This document shows, piece by piece, positions 8,447 through 19,044 of a stretch of 35,154 nt of DNA. Made by a program: the position numbers and the translations under genes. Within the stretch, counting starts at the first letter, position 1. Every line of letters starts with the position of its first letter. The notes below the pieces were generated by a model. The model searched no databases and was not told where the DNA came from. It was given only the letters and a program-made list of their open reading frames with translations. The stretch covers positions 1 through 35,154 of the forward strand of contig JAPYOP010000047.1 in the NCBI GenBank assembly GCA_029938115.1, given 5' to 3'. The DNA comes from Colwellia sp. GTDB lineage: Bacteria > Pseudomonadota > Gammaproteobacteria > Enterobacterales > Alteromonadaceae.

Positions 8447-9435
8447 GAGAACTTGCAGAGTTTTTCAACCTTGTGCAACTACAATCTTTTCATTTTCTAC
8501 GACCTTATTGGCTACTTGCTTTTCTAGCCATATTTTTTATATTACGCTTTTTTGGGCAACGAGATGACACTTTAGCTTTATGGCGAAAAGTAATGTCAAC
8601 ACAAATGCTCAATACCTTAACGGTGCAAGGTAATACTAACCGTTGGCTTTCGCCACAAAAGCTTTCTCTCATTATTTCATTGCCAGTTTGTTTAGTATTA
8701 ATGGGACCAACATGGCAGCAACAGTCCTCTCCTTTTAGCGAAAACAATGCGGCTTTAGTAATTGCTTTAGATGTATCCCAAACGATGGAGCAAAGTGATG
8801 TTCAACCGAGTCGATTATTAAGAGCAAAGCAAAAAATACTGCAACTTTTAAAAATGCGAGGCGACACAAAAACAGCTTTAGTGGCTTTTGCTGGTTCAGC
8901 CCATGTGGTGATGCCAATCACAAACGATCAACAAATGATTCGGCATTTTCTCGATAGTTTGTCTCAAAAATTAATGCCTATACAAGGTAAGCTACCAGAA
9001 AGTGTTTTACCTGTTGCAGAGCAATTATTATCAACCTCTAGTGTGCCTGGAACTTTATTAATTATTGGAGATGGTGCTAGTACACAAACCAGTAGTCAAT
9101 TTAGCGACTTTTTTCAAATAAATGCACCTTTACACGGTAACCAACTGATTGTCTGGGCCATTGGTAAAACTGCAAGTGAACTTGAAACAAACAGTAATAT
9201 TATTCCACTACAGCTTGAACAGCTCAATTCGCTCGCTAATAACAGCAATGGCCGTTTAGTCAACATGACGATAGATGGGCAAGATATAGCCCAAGTTAAT
9301 CGCTATATTGAGCATAATTTAGTAATCATTGATGATCAAAGCCGCCCTTGGCATGACTCAGGTTATCCATTAACTTTTGTCATCGCTGCCCTATTTTTAT
9401 TTTGGTTTAGGAAAGGGTGGACACTGCAATGGTAA
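8443..9435 (+). CDS. Second membrane vWA-domain protein, BatB-like
   Basis: A 330-residue protein with membrane helices at about 22-36 and 73-88, a vWA domain and a C-terminal hydrophobic helix (YPLTFVIAALFLFWF). The MIDAS motif reads DVSQT at 110-114: the last position is Thr instead of the usual Ser, a conservative change that could still bind metal. GGAGG lies just upstream of the ATG, which overlaps the batA-like stop. It is distinct from the preceding paralogue in sequence, so the pair probably forms a heteromeric complex in the inner membrane with the TPR protein that follows. Confidence 0.9.
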   Translation: MRELAEFFNLVQLQSFHFLRPYWLLAFLAIFFILRFFGQRDDTLALWRKVMSTQMLNTLTVQGNTNRWLSPQKLSLIISLPVCLVLMGPTWQQQSSPFSENNAALVIALDVSQTMEQSDVQPSRLLRAKQKILQLLKMRGDTKTALVAFAGSAHVVMPITNDQQMIRHFLDSLSQKLMPIQGKLPESVLPVAEQLLSTSSVPGTLLIIGDGASTQTSSQFSDFFQINAPLHGNQLIVWAIGKTASELETNSNIIPLQLEQLNSLANNSNGRLVNMTIDGQDIAQVNRYIEHNLVIIDDQSRPWHDSGYPLTFVIAALFLFWFRKGWTLQW

Positions 9436-10112
9436 ACACCTTTATAACAAAACATAAAAGAGCCTTGTGGTTTACTGCCATTAGTCTATCTATCGTGTTT
9501 ATTGCCTTAAAACCCAATGCATTTATTGATTTATGGCTTACCAAAGATCAACAGGGGCAAGTGCTGTTTAATAATGGTAATTACCAGCAAGCAAGTAAAA
9601 CCTTTACAAGTGTTCACTGGCAGGCTTTTAGCTCATATGGTAATGAAGATTATGAAGCTGCAGCCGCACTTTACAGTCAATTTAGCAATAAAGAAAACCT
9701 ACTGGCTCAAGCTAATGCGCTAGCCCATGGTAGACACTATCTAAAAGCTCGGGATTTATATCAAAGTATTTTAACTCAACATCCTGACTTTATTGCTGCT
9801 GAAAAAAATCGCGCTATTGTACAAGCTATTATTGATGAAGTTAATATGCTGTCACAGTCGCAGCAGCCTGAACAAGGTGAGTCAATAAAAGAGCTAGGGG
9901 ATGAGCCACAAATAGGTGACGGAGCAAAGAAACAAGAAGCAAGAAAGCAAGAAATAGAGCAGCTTAGCTCAGAACAATTGCTGCTTGACCCTAACCTAAA
10001 TGATATGTGGTTAAGACAAGTGCAAAAAGATCCAGCTCGCTTTTTATCCCAAAAATTTTATTTTCAGCAAGAAAAAAGAAAAGAGCATAAAGGAAAAACA
10101 AATGCTCAATAA
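9429..10112 (+). CDS. TPR protein of the MoxR/Bat operon (BatB/C-like TPR part)
   Basis: A protein of about 227 residues with an N-terminal membrane anchor (ALWFTAISLSIVFIAL), two or more TPR-like helical hairpins (GQVLFNNGNYQQASKTF; AQANALAHGRHYLKARDLY) and a charged, Gln/Glu/Lys-rich C-terminal part. In many Bat operons this TPR region is fused to the second vWA protein; here it is a separate gene. The ATG at 9429 is preferred, overlapping the upstream stop by 7 bases with GGGTGG eight bases upstream; a GTG four codons earlier (9417) is the alternative. It probably scaffolds the periplasmic side of the vWA complex. Confidence 0.85.
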   Translation: MVNTFITKHKRALWFTAISLSIVFIALKPNAFIDLWLTKDQQGQVLFNNGNYQQASKTFTSVHWQAFSSYGNEDYEAAAALYSQFSNKENLLAQANALAHGRHYLKARDLYQSILTQHPDFIAAEKNRAIVQAIIDEVNMLSQSQQPEQGESIKELGDEPQIGDGAKKQEARKQEIEQLSSEQLLLDPNLNDMWLRQVQKDPARFLSQKFYFQQEKRKEHKGKTNAQ

Positions 10113-11439
10113 ACTAAATCAGCTAAATAAAAGTAAAATGCAGCAAGCTTCCACACTTGTTATTTTGATGCTTTATACATTAATGCTTAGTGTTATAAGC
10201 CTTAAGAGCCAGGCTGCAACCTTAAATGAACTCATAGCGGATAATCAGCTAACTATTGCAACAACAATTAAACAGAACGAGCAACAAATTGTCGGTCAGC
10301 CCTTAGTTATTGTTATCGAAGTAGCAACCAATCGATGGTTTGCAAAAGGTACGCAAGTAAAAGAATTTGATCTGGCTAACGTAGTCATTTTAGCTAACAG
10401 CGAAATTACAATTAATGGTACAAAAAGAGTCAACGGCCAAACATGGTCAACGCAAACAAGTGAAATAACAATCTACCCAAGGCGTAGTGGCGATTATGTT
10501 CTCCCAGCCATAAAAGTTAAAATTTCAGTAAATACAGAAAAACATGGCATTATTGAAGGAATAATTACCACTAAGCAACAAAGTTTTACGGTGTCATTAC
10601 CAAAAGCACTAGCAAATATTGAACACTATATTGTATCTCCTAAGGTAGAACTTGAATTATCGACTAACATTGATAGCGAGCAAAATTATGCAGTTGGTGA
10701 GGCTATTAATTTAACTATAAAAATAACCACACAAAGCTCACCAGCCATGATGATACAGCCACTGATTAAACCAAAATTAAACGGCATAAGTATTTACCAA
10801 AAAACACCGCAAGTTTTTGATAAATCAAATAGAGGCGAGTTAGTGGGAACACGTATAGAGTCCTTTACCTTTATTTTTGAGAAAAAGGGTAAATACCTAA
10901 TACCCGAAAAAATAGTTTATTGGTGGAATACTAGCACTAATGCATTAGAGAAAATAATTATCCCTAGCCTATCTTTTAATGTCGGTAAAAGCGAAGCGAG
11001 TGCTAATACTACCAATAGAAATAACTTAGTTTTTAATACCAAGCAGTTCTTCTGGATAATATTACTAATAAGTTTAACTATAAGTTTTGCTTTTGCCTTA
11101 TATCGCTATAAAAAGGCTTTATTAAAGCTGTACGCTAATATCACTCATTTAGAGCAAAGACACGCTAAAAAAGCCTTTTTACGAGCCATATCGAACCATG
11201 ACTATATCGTTGCGATTAACCATTTGCACAAATACTCGTTATTAGTTAATGCGAACCTTATTCAATTAAAGTCAGCACAAGCATTAACGTTGAATAAGCT
11301 GGCTTTTGACAAAAATAGTCAAATGGTACTTTTTAGTAAATATGATGCAAAGCAACTATTAAAAACATTGATTGAGAGTAAAAAAATGAAGCAGGCAGGG
11401 CTTGATGTGAATAGTGCAATAAAGCTTAATGATCTGTAA
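10102..11439 (+). CDS. BatD-like membrane protein
   Basis: A 445-residue protein with an N-terminal signal segment (about 17-33, cleavage near SQA at 38), a large exported beta-rich BatD (oxygen-tolerance) region, a transmembrane helix at about 315-335 (FFWIILLISLTISFAFALY) and a basic cytosolic tail. Features typical of BatD include the early GQPLVIVIEV strand and the WSTQTSEITIYPRRSG segment. It overlaps the TPR gene by 11 bases, with AAAGGA upstream of its ATG, and is the last gene of the run; a bidirectional terminator follows. Bat proteins were named for aerotolerance in Bacteroides, but their molecular task is still unsettled. Confidence 0.88.
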   Translation: MLNKLNQLNKSKMQQASTLVILMLYTLMLSVISLKSQAATLNELIADNQLTIATTIKQNEQQIVGQPLVIVIEVATNRWFAKGTQVKEFDLANVVILANSEITINGTKRVNGQTWSTQTSEITIYPRRSGDYVLPAIKVKISVNTEKHGIIEGIITTKQQSFTVSLPKALANIEHYIVSPKVELELSTNIDSEQNYAVGEAINLTIKITTQSSPAMMIQPLIKPKLNGISIYQKTPQVFDKSNRGELVGTRIESFTFIFEKKGKYLIPEKIVYWWNTSTNALEKIIIPSLSFNVGKSEASANTTNRNNLVFNTKQFFWIILLISLTISFAFALYRYKKALLKLYANITHLEQRHAKKAFLRAISNHDYIVAINHLHKYSLLVNANLIQLKSAQALTLNKLAFDKNSQMVLFSKYDAKQLLKTLIESKKMKQAGLDVNSAIKLNDL

Positions 11440-11491
11440 CCAGCATTTAATAAAAGCATAGCAACTTTGTCGACTGAGAAAAATCATCAAA

Positions 11492-11526
11492 AAAAATCAC
11501 ATTAATAGTAAATTAATGTGATTTTT
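11492..11526. terminator. Bidirectional terminator between batD-like gene and ihfA
   Basis: A 15-bp perfect stem (core ATCACATTAAT with ATTAATGTGAT, extended by A and T runs) with a 5-base loop. It has T-rich flanks read from either strand and lies between two converging genes. Confidence 0.8.
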
Positions 11527-11565
11527 ATTATTAAAATAAAAAGCTTAAAAAAGCGTCTAAATAAT

Positions 11566-11859
11566 TTAGTCGCTATTTCCGTCTTCGACGCGGCTTTTTA
11601 ATTTTTGACCGGGTCTAAACGTGACCACTTTACGGGCAGAAATTGGAATATCTTCACCTGTTTTGGGGTTACGACCTGGACGTTCGCTTTTCTGACGCAA
11701 ATCGAAATTGCCAAAACCAGAAAGCTTAACTTGCTCACCGCTTTCTAAGGTTTCGCGTATTTCTTCAAAAAAGATTTCTACCATATCTTTTGCGTCGCGC
11801 TTGCTCAGCCCAACCTTTTCAAATAAATGTTCTGCTACTTCTGCTTTGGTAAGCGCCAT
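11566..11859 (-). CDS. ihfA: Integration host factor subunit alpha
   Basis: A 97-residue DNA-bending protein, full length for IHF alpha. It has the family start [14 protein letters not shown], the [10 protein letters not shown] beta segment and the [19 protein letters not shown] arm that inserts a Pro into the minor groove. With IHF beta it bends DNA in recombination, replication and transcription. It lies 3 bases after pheT on the same strand, the order seen in enterobacteria (pheST-ihfA), so it is probably cotranscribed with the synthetase genes. Confidence 0.97.
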   Translation of the reverse strand: MALTKAEVAEHLFEKVGLSKRDAKDMVEIFFEEIRETLESGEQVKLSGFGNFDLRQKSERPGRNPKTGEDIPISARKVVTFRPGQKLKSRVEDGNSD

Positions 11860-11862
11860 TGC

Positions 11863-14286
11863 TTAGTCCCTCAGTGATGCATTTAACTCTGTTTTTAAGG
11901 AATCAACGACTCGAGTAATAACATCGGTGATGTCTTTTTCTTCAAGCGTTTTGTCGTTATCTTGTAATACTAAGGCTATGGCAAGGCTCTTAAAGCCCTC
12001 TTCAATACCTTGACCTTGGTATACATCAAACAAGTTTAGATCAATTAAATAATTTCCGCCAACCTTTTCAATAAGTTGTAACACTTTTTTTGCATCAACA
12101 TCTTCTTTTACTACCACTGCAAGGTCTCTTCTGTTTGCAGGGAAGCGAGATATAGCGCAGGCTTGCGGTATTTTTTGTTCTAATACTTCTGTTAACAATA
12201 GCTCAAAAATTAAAGTTCGACCATTTAATCCTAATTTTCTTTCTAATTCAGGATGTAAGGCACCAACATAACCAACTAACTGACCATTTTTGGTAATTTG
12301 AGCCGTTTGTCCTGGATGTAATGCTGCAACTTCAGCTGCTGAAAACTCATAGGCATTAACATCACAAGTCAAAGATAGAAGCGCCTCAACATCACCTTTA
12401 ATGTCATAAAAGTCTGTTGCTGCTTTTTCCATATCCCAATGTTCATCCACACGGTTGCCACTAATAACACCAGCAATCATATTTTGTTGACGTACACCAT
12501 TTTCAGCAGATTCATCAGGCACAAAACGTAAACCCGCTTCAAATAAACGTACTCGGCTTTGCTGACGATTTTGGTTATAGACAACTGACTGCAATAAACC
12601 GGTCCATAAACTTAAGCGCATAACCGACATTTCAGAAGAAATAGGGTGAGGTAATGTCATCACCTCTTGCTCAGGGTGAATTAACGACTGTACTTTAGGG
12701 TCGACGAAACTATATGTAATAGCTTCTTGATATTCACGATTCACTAATGTTTGCTTTAACTTGGCTAACGAAATGTTAGCTTCTTTTTTCTCAACCATTT
12801 TTAACGTTGCTTTAGGCGAAATGTTAGGGATATTGTTATAACCATAAATTCGAGCAACTTCTTCAATTAAATCCACCTCAATCTTAATATCAAAGCGATA
12901 GGCTGGTACTACTACTTGCCAAACTTTAGCTATATCTTCACCGGTTTCATTCACATCAAAACCAAGACGCGTTAAAATTTCAGATACTTGGGCATCTTCA
13001 ATATGATGACCTATGCGACCATCAAGTTTTTCACGACGTAAACTTACATCTTTAGTTTGAGGAATGTTTTCTGTCGATTTAGCTTCAACGATAGGGCCTG
13101 CTTGACCACCAACAATCTCTATTAATAATTGCGTAGCACGTTCCATTGCATCCGTTTGTAATGTTGGGTCGATACCGCGCTCATAACGGTGAGAAGCATC
13201 AGTATGCAAACCGTATTGACGTGCCTTGCCTAAAATAGCAAGTGGTGCAAAAAAAGCACTTTCTAAGAAAATATCGGTTGATTCACTGGTTACACCAGAA
13301 TCCAGACCACCAAAAATACCAGCAATAGCCAGCGCTTTGTTGTCATCCGAAATAACTAAAGTCTTATCTTTCAAAGTGACTTCGTTTTCATCTAATAATG
13401 TTAGCTTTTCACCTTTATTAGCAAAACGTACCTTGATTCCGCCTTCAATTTTAGCTAAATCAAAAGCATGCATTGGGTGCCCAAGCTCTAACAATACATA
13501 GTTAGTCACATCAACTACCGGGTCAATGGCGCGAGTACCACAGCGACGTAACTTTTCAACCATCCATAAAGGTGTTTGGGCTTGTGGGTTTATGTCTTTA
13601 ATAACGCGACCTAAATAGCGTGGACAAGCTTCGCCTGCATCAATTGTGATTTCACGAACATCATCAATCGTTGGCGTTATTGCTGTTATTTCTACTTCAG
13701 TTACTGATTGAGAGTTTAAAACACCAACTTCGCGGGCTAAACCTTTAATGCCTAAACAATCACCTCGGTTGGCGGTTAAATCAACATCGATAGTAACGTC
13801 GTTTAAGTCAAGGTATGTACGAACACATGTGCCTATAGGGGCATCTTGCGCTAATTCCATAATACCGTCTGAACTATCACTTAAACCAATTTCAGACTCA
13901 CTACACAACATACCGTTTGATACTACGCCGCGTAATTTAGCTTTTTTAATTTTAAAGTCGCCTGGTAAAACAGCGCCAACAATTGCTACAGCTACTTTTA
14001 AGCCTTGGCGACAGTTTGGGGCACCACAAACGATGTCAACTAATTCGCCTTTTTCTACCTTATCTGAGCTAAAACTGCCAAGATTAATTTTTGTTACTTG
14101 CAGTTTGTCTGCATCAGGGTGTGGTCCACATTCAACAACTTCACCAATGATAACGCCACTAAACTCACCCGCAACAGGGTCAACGCCATCAACTTCAAGT
14201 CCAGCCATAGTTATTTGATGAGCTAATTCATCAGATGAAAGTGCAGGATTTACCCACTCACGTAACCAAGATTCACTAAATTTCAT
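11863..14286 (-). CDS. pheT: Phenylalanine-tRNA ligase beta subunit
   Basis: An 807-residue subunit of the cytosolic alpha2-beta2 synthetase that charges tRNA-Phe. The N-terminal [14 protein letters not shown] is typical. It is followed by the EMAP-like tRNA-binding domain (about 40-150), the B3/B4 editing domain with GHPMHAFD, the B5 domain and a C-terminal FDX-ACB domain ([13 protein letters not shown] onward). Length matches the family (about 795). It lies 11 bases downstream of pheS in one transcription unit. Confidence 0.97.
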   Translation of the reverse strand: MKFSESWLREWVNPALSSDELAHQITMAGLEVDGVDPVAGEFSGVIIGEVVECGPHPDADKLQVTKINLGSFSSDKVEKGELVDIVCGAPNCRQGLKVAVAIVGAVLPGDFKIKKAKLRGVVSNGMLCSESEIGLSDSSDGIMELAQDAPIGTCVRTYLDLNDVTIDVDLTANRGDCLGIKGLAREVGVLNSQSVTEVEITAITPTIDDVREITIDAGEACPRYLGRVIKDINPQAQTPLWMVEKLRRCGTRAIDPVVDVTNYVLLELGHPMHAFDLAKIEGGIKVRFANKGEKLTLLDENEVTLKDKTLVISDDNKALAIAGIFGGLDSGVTSESTDIFLESAFFAPLAILGKARQYGLHTDASHRYERGIDPTLQTDAMERATQLLIEIVGGQAGPIVEAKSTENIPQTKDVSLRREKLDGRIGHHIEDAQVSEILTRLGFDVNETGEDIAKVWQVVVPAYRFDIKIEVDLIEEVARIYGYNNIPNISPKATLKMVEKKEANISLAKLKQTLVNREYQEAITYSFVDPKVQSLIHPEQEVMTLPHPISSEMSVMRLSLWTGLLQSVVYNQNRQQSRVRLFEAGLRFVPDESAENGVRQQNMIAGVISGNRVDEHWDMEKAATDFYDIKGDVEALLSLTCDVNAYEFSAAEVAALHPGQTAQITKNGQLVGYVGALHPELERKLGLNGRTLIFELLLTEVLEQKIPQACAISRFPANRRDLAVVVKEDVDAKKVLQLIEKVGGNYLIDLNLFDVYQGQGIEEGFKSLAIALVLQDNDKTLEEKDITDVITRVVDSLKTELNASLRD

Positions 14287-14297
14287 TTTTGGTTTTC

Positions 14298-15311
<1,014 letters not shown>

Positions 15312-15456
15312 CTAAAAACGACGATTGTAAAAATACAAAATTGCCGCTTAACAAATAGACTTAAAAAATGGGGATGATTTTACACGATATTCAATGAAGA
15401 TGTAGGGTAAATAAAGCTTTAAACAGATATTTTTTAGTTAATTAGACTCTTCAGGA

Positions 15457-15497
15457 ATTTTACATGAAGCGGATTGCTGATCCGCTTCATGTAAAAT
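15457..15497. repeat. Perfect 17-bp inverted repeat in the pheS leader
   Basis: ATTTTACATGAAGCGGA, a 7-base spacer TTGCTGA, then its exact complement. It has the strength of a terminator hairpin, but neither side is followed by a run of T. It may act in the pheS leader RNA, be a protein-binding palindrome, or be a copy of a dispersed palindromic repeat. Confidence 0.75.
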
Positions 15498-15711
15498 CAA
15501 AGGAAAAGGTCATTATTAAGCGAGTAAAACATCAGATGAAAATGTAAAGCAAAACAGTTGCCCGCGAATTTTTACGGATTAATTAATATAAACATTCGTT
15601 GTTCAATATTTTAATTTGTGAAAAATCGCGTTAAATTAGAAGGGGGAAATAAACTAAATAGAAACAAGAAAAGCTCAATACATTTTTGTGGAAAATAAAA
15701 AAAATAAACCA

Positions 15712-15750
15712 AAGGCGTTACCAGCACTATAATTATGCTGGCAACGCCTA
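15712..15750 (-). terminator. Terminator of the YdiJ-like oxidoreductase gene
   Basis: On the - strand AGGCGTT-G-CCAGCA pairs with TGCTGG-T-AACGCCT around a 9-base loop (one mismatch), followed by a long T-rich tract. It lies just after the stop of the - strand oxidoreductase gene. Confidence 0.8.
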
Positions 15751-15767
15751 AAGTACCGATATATACG

Positions 15768-18700
15768 TTATTTCAAGTGAGTAAGCAAAGCATCAACAGG
15801 ATGCCTAGCCTTAAGCCCTGTTAAACGTTTAACTTGTGAACGACATGAAAAGCCAGTGGCTAATATTTGCTCGTTATCTAGCTTATCTAACTTAGGTTGC
15901 CAGCTTAACTCAAATAGTCCCTTTGAATTTTCTAAGTTAGATTTCTCATGACCGTAAGTGCCTGCCATACCACAACAGCCAACACTCACTTTCTCTAAGG
16001 TTAAGCCAAAGTATTCAAATATTTCCAACCATTCATTCTCGCTGTTAACCAAAGCTGTTTTTTCAGTACAATGGGAAAATAATTTAAAGGTTCGCTGCTT
16101 ATCATTGCTATCACATTTGATTTTTTGGCCTTGTTTGATAAAAGACAACAACCACTCGTGCGCTAATTGCACATTAAAGCAGCCGCGTTTATCTCCCAAT
16201 ACTTTCTCATATTCATCGCGATAACAAAGCACCATAGAAGCATCCATTCCTACCATAGGGATATTCAACTGTGCCAATTGATTTAAAAAATCGCTCGATG
16301 ATTTAGCTGTTTTAGCAAAACGAGATAAAAAGCCTTTCACATGTTGTGCTTTACCATTTGGCTTAAATGGCAATAATATTGGTTCTAAACCGAGTTTTCT
16401 AATTAACGCCATCATGCTCTGCACGGTATTAGCATCATAAAAAGAAGTAAAAGGGTCTTGCACAATAAGTACGTAGCCTTCGCGTTGCTTGTCAGTCAAA
16501 TACTGTAATTTGGTTAAATCAAAACCTGAATAACCCGCTTTTTTTACTTGTTTCTTTAAGGTAGGCACACTGAGTAATGGTGTATTAACATAACCAATGG
16601 TTTTTTCCGATAATTTATCGTAAGCCTTCGTTTTTAGAATGCTATTCACTAGTTTCGGCGCTTTTGCCATTAACGGTGCCAATATCTCAACATTTGCAAC
16701 AAGATGATCTTTTAATGGTCGCGGATAACGTGAGTGATATAGGTTAATAAAACGACTTCTAAAGTCCGGCACATCAACTTTAATAGGACATTGACTGGCA
16801 CATGCTTTACAGGCTAAGCAGCCTTGCATTGCTTCCATCACTTCGTGAGAAAAGTCATCTTTGTTTTCTGCTTTATTCAGAAAAGTGATTTTAAATTTAG
16901 CTATACTGCTATCAAGTAACTTCTTCACTGACCAGTTGTTGATGTCTTGCTCTAACGCTAATACATCAATGCCCTGCTTCTCTAATAATCGTAGCCAATC
17001 ACGTATTAAACCGGCACGCCCTTTAGGGGAATGACGTCTATCACTGGTAATTTTACTCGACGGGCACATGGGGCTATTAACGTCGTAGTTAAAGCATAAA
17101 CCGTTGCCATTACAATCCATTGCTGCAGTGAAAGACTCTTTTACCGTTACCGGAATTTGTCTATCAAAATAACCACGTTTGGTATCATCAACGCTAACTA
17201 ATTGCTCAGTTGAACAAATGGGCGTGCAAATTTTGCCTGGATTCATTTTGTTTTTTGGATCAAATACCGCTTTAATTTTGCGAAGCTCGTTAAATAACTG
17301 TTCACCAAAAAATTCAGGTCCGTATTCAGAGCGATAACCTTTACCGTGCTCGCCCCACATTAAACCGCCATATTTAGCCGTTAATTTAACGACTTCATCA
17401 GAGAGTGTGCGTAGTAATTTCTCTTGCTCAGGATCGCACATATCAAGTGCTGGACGAACATGTAAAACGCCAGCATCGACGTGACCAAACATACCATAAT
17501 GTAAGTTATAACTATCAAGCAGGGCACGAAATTCAACAATATAATCCGCTAAGTTTTCAGGAGGAACCGCGGTATCTTCAGCAAAAGCAAGGGGTTTTTG
17601 ACTACCGTCAATATTACCCAAAAGGCCAACTGCTTTTTTACGCATCGCATAAAGTTTATTAATATTCGATAAATCAGAAGTGACTTGATAGCCAATAACG
17701 CCATCTTCATTATTGGCAATAGTTTTATCTAAACCTGCCGTTAATTCTTTAACTTGCTCAGCCAGTGCCTCAACACTGCTGCCATTAAATTCAACTATAT
17801 TGATGCCATCCATGACTTTATCTGGTACATCAGTTATTAAATCACTAACGCTATGCCAAACAATATCTTGCTTAGCAAGGTTTAATACTTTGCTATCAAT
17901 AGTTTCTACTGAGGTTGCTTTAGCATTAACTAAAAATGGCGAATGACGAAGTGCCGAATCAAAACTGTCGTATTTAATATTGATTAAGGTTTTTGCAGGG
18001 CTAATCGGCGTAATGTTAAGTTTCGCCTGACATACAAAAGCGAGAGAGCCTTCAGAGCCAGTGATCAAACGAGATAAATCAAAGGTTACTAATTTGTCAT
18101 CACTGTTGCTTTGTAAAACATTCTCTAGATCATAACCGGTTAAAAAACGATTTAAGCGAGGGAACGTTTCTAATATCTGTTCACGGTTATCAAGGCTTGA
18201 GGCAAGCACTTGTTTAATTATTTGACCATGACTGCTGTCTTCTTTAGCTAAATATTGTGCCTGTTCAATAGTCATTGGCTCAGTATCTAAAACATCACCA
18301 TTAGCAAGCACCGAGGTTAAGGCTAAAACATGATTAGACGTTTTACCATAAACTAAAGAGCCCTGCCCTGAAGCATCAGTGTTGATCATACCACCAATAG
18401 TGGCGCGATTAGACGTTGATAAATCAGGTGCAAAGAAAAAACCATGAGGACGTAAGTAATCATTTAACTGATCTTTAATAACACCTGCTTCAACTTTTAC
18501 CCACTTTTCTTGCACGTTAATTTCTAAGACTTTGTTCATGTACTTAGAAAGATCAACAATAATACCAGGCGTTAAACTTTGACCATTGGTGCCTGTACCA
18601 CCACCACGTGCGCTAAACTTAATTTCATTATATTTTTCTTCACTAGCCGCTTGGGCTAATAAAATAATATCTTGTTTCGTGCGAGGATGAATCACCAATT

Positions 18701-18872
18701 GTGGCAATTGCTGATAAACACTGTTGTCGGTGGCAACACTAAGACGATCACTGTACTTAGCGCTGATATCACCAGTAAAATTACTGTTTTTTAAAGTGCT
18801 TTTAAAATTATCATAAAGTGGAGGTAAGTGTGCTTGGTGATCAATTTTTGGTAACAGAAAATGGGGTAACAT
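15768..18872 (-). CDS. FAD-binding / 4Fe-4S oxidoreductase, YdiJ-like (probable D-2-hydroxyacid dehydrogenase)
   Basis: A 1034-residue single-chain flavo-iron-sulfur enzyme, close to the length of E. coli YdiJ (1018). The N-terminal half is a PCMH-type FAD domain (RGGGTGTNGQSLTPG, then GGMINTDASGQGS) followed by the FAD-oxidase C domain with the GHVDAGVLHVRP and WGEHGKGYRSEYGPEFFG motifs. A CxxCxxCxxxCP iron-sulfur motif starts at Cys685, and a CCG-type cysteine-rich domain near 962 (CCGMAGTYGHEK) resembles the GlpC/LutA hydrophobic electron path. Enzymes of this class oxidise D-lactate or D-2-hydroxyglutarate and pass electrons to the respiratory chain. Work on YdiJ points to D-2-hydroxyglutarate, but the substrate here is inferred. 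It has its own terminator. Confidence 0.9.
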   Translation of the reverse strand: MLPHFLLPKIDHQAHLPPLYDNFKSTLKNSNFTGDISAKYSDRLSVATDNSVYQQLPQLVIHPRTKQDIILLAQAASEEKYNEIKFSARGGGTGTNGQSLTPGIIVDLSKYMNKVLEINVQEKWVKVEAGVIKDQLNDYLRPHGFFFAPDLSTSNRATIGGMINTDASGQGSLVYGKTSNHVLALTSVLANGDVLDTEPMTIEQAQYLAKEDSSHGQIIKQVLASSLDNREQILETFPRLNRFLTGYDLENVLQSNSDDKLVTFDLSRLITGSEGSLAFVCQAKLNITPISPAKTLINIKYDSFDSALRHSPFLVNAKATSVETIDSKVLNLAKQDIVWHSVSDLITDVPDKVMDGINIVEFNGSSVEALAEQVKELTAGLDKTIANNEDGVIGYQVTSDLSNINKLYAMRKKAVGLLGNIDGSQKPLAFAEDTAVPPENLADYIVEFRALLDSYNLHYGMFGHVDAGVLHVRPALDMCDPEQEKLLRTLSDEVVKLTAKYGGLMWGEHGKGYRSEYGPEFFGEQLFNELRKIKAVFDPKNKMNPGKICTPICSTEQLVSVDDTKRGYFDRQIPVTVKESFTAAMDCNGNGLCFNYDVNSPMCPSSKITSDRRHSPKGRAGLIRDWLRLLEKQGIDVLALEQDINNWSVKKLLDSSIAKFKITFLNKAENKDDFSHEVMEAMQGCLACKACASQCPIKVDVPDFRSRFINLYHSRYPRPLKDHLVANVEILAPLMAKAPKLVNSILKTKAYDKLSEKTIGYVNTPLLSVPTLKKQVKKAGYSGFDLTKLQYLTDKQREGYVLIVQDPFTSFYDANTVQSMMALIRKLGLEPILLPFKPNGKAQHVKGFLSRFAKTAKSSSDFLNQLAQLNIPMVGMDASMVLCYRDEYEKVLGDKRGCFNVQLAHEWLLSFIKQGQKIKCDSNDKQRTFKLFSHCTEKTALVNSENEWLEIFEYFGLTLEKVSVGCCGMAGTYGHEKSNLENSKGLFELSWQPKLDKLDNEQILATGFSCRSQVKRLTGLKARHPVDALLTHLK

Positions 18873-19044
18873 GGATACTTTCTATACAAGATGATGAAGT
18901 GCCTTGAGTATATCATGAGCTAATTAACTTTTGCGCTGCTTATTAGCACTTATAAGGCGTAATTTTAAGAACATTTTGTTAACCAAAAATAGCCAAGTGG
19001 AATAACTATTACAGCGTTCAATAAAGGAGGTTAATGAACTTTCG

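Noticed and set aside
13748..14218. 156-codon + strand open frame
   Set aside because: Antisense to pheT, whose tRNA-binding domain is well conserved in the other frame.
15457..15497. Attenuator terminator of pheST
   Set aside because: The hairpin is strong but has no T run on either strand, and no Phe-rich leader peptide precedes it.
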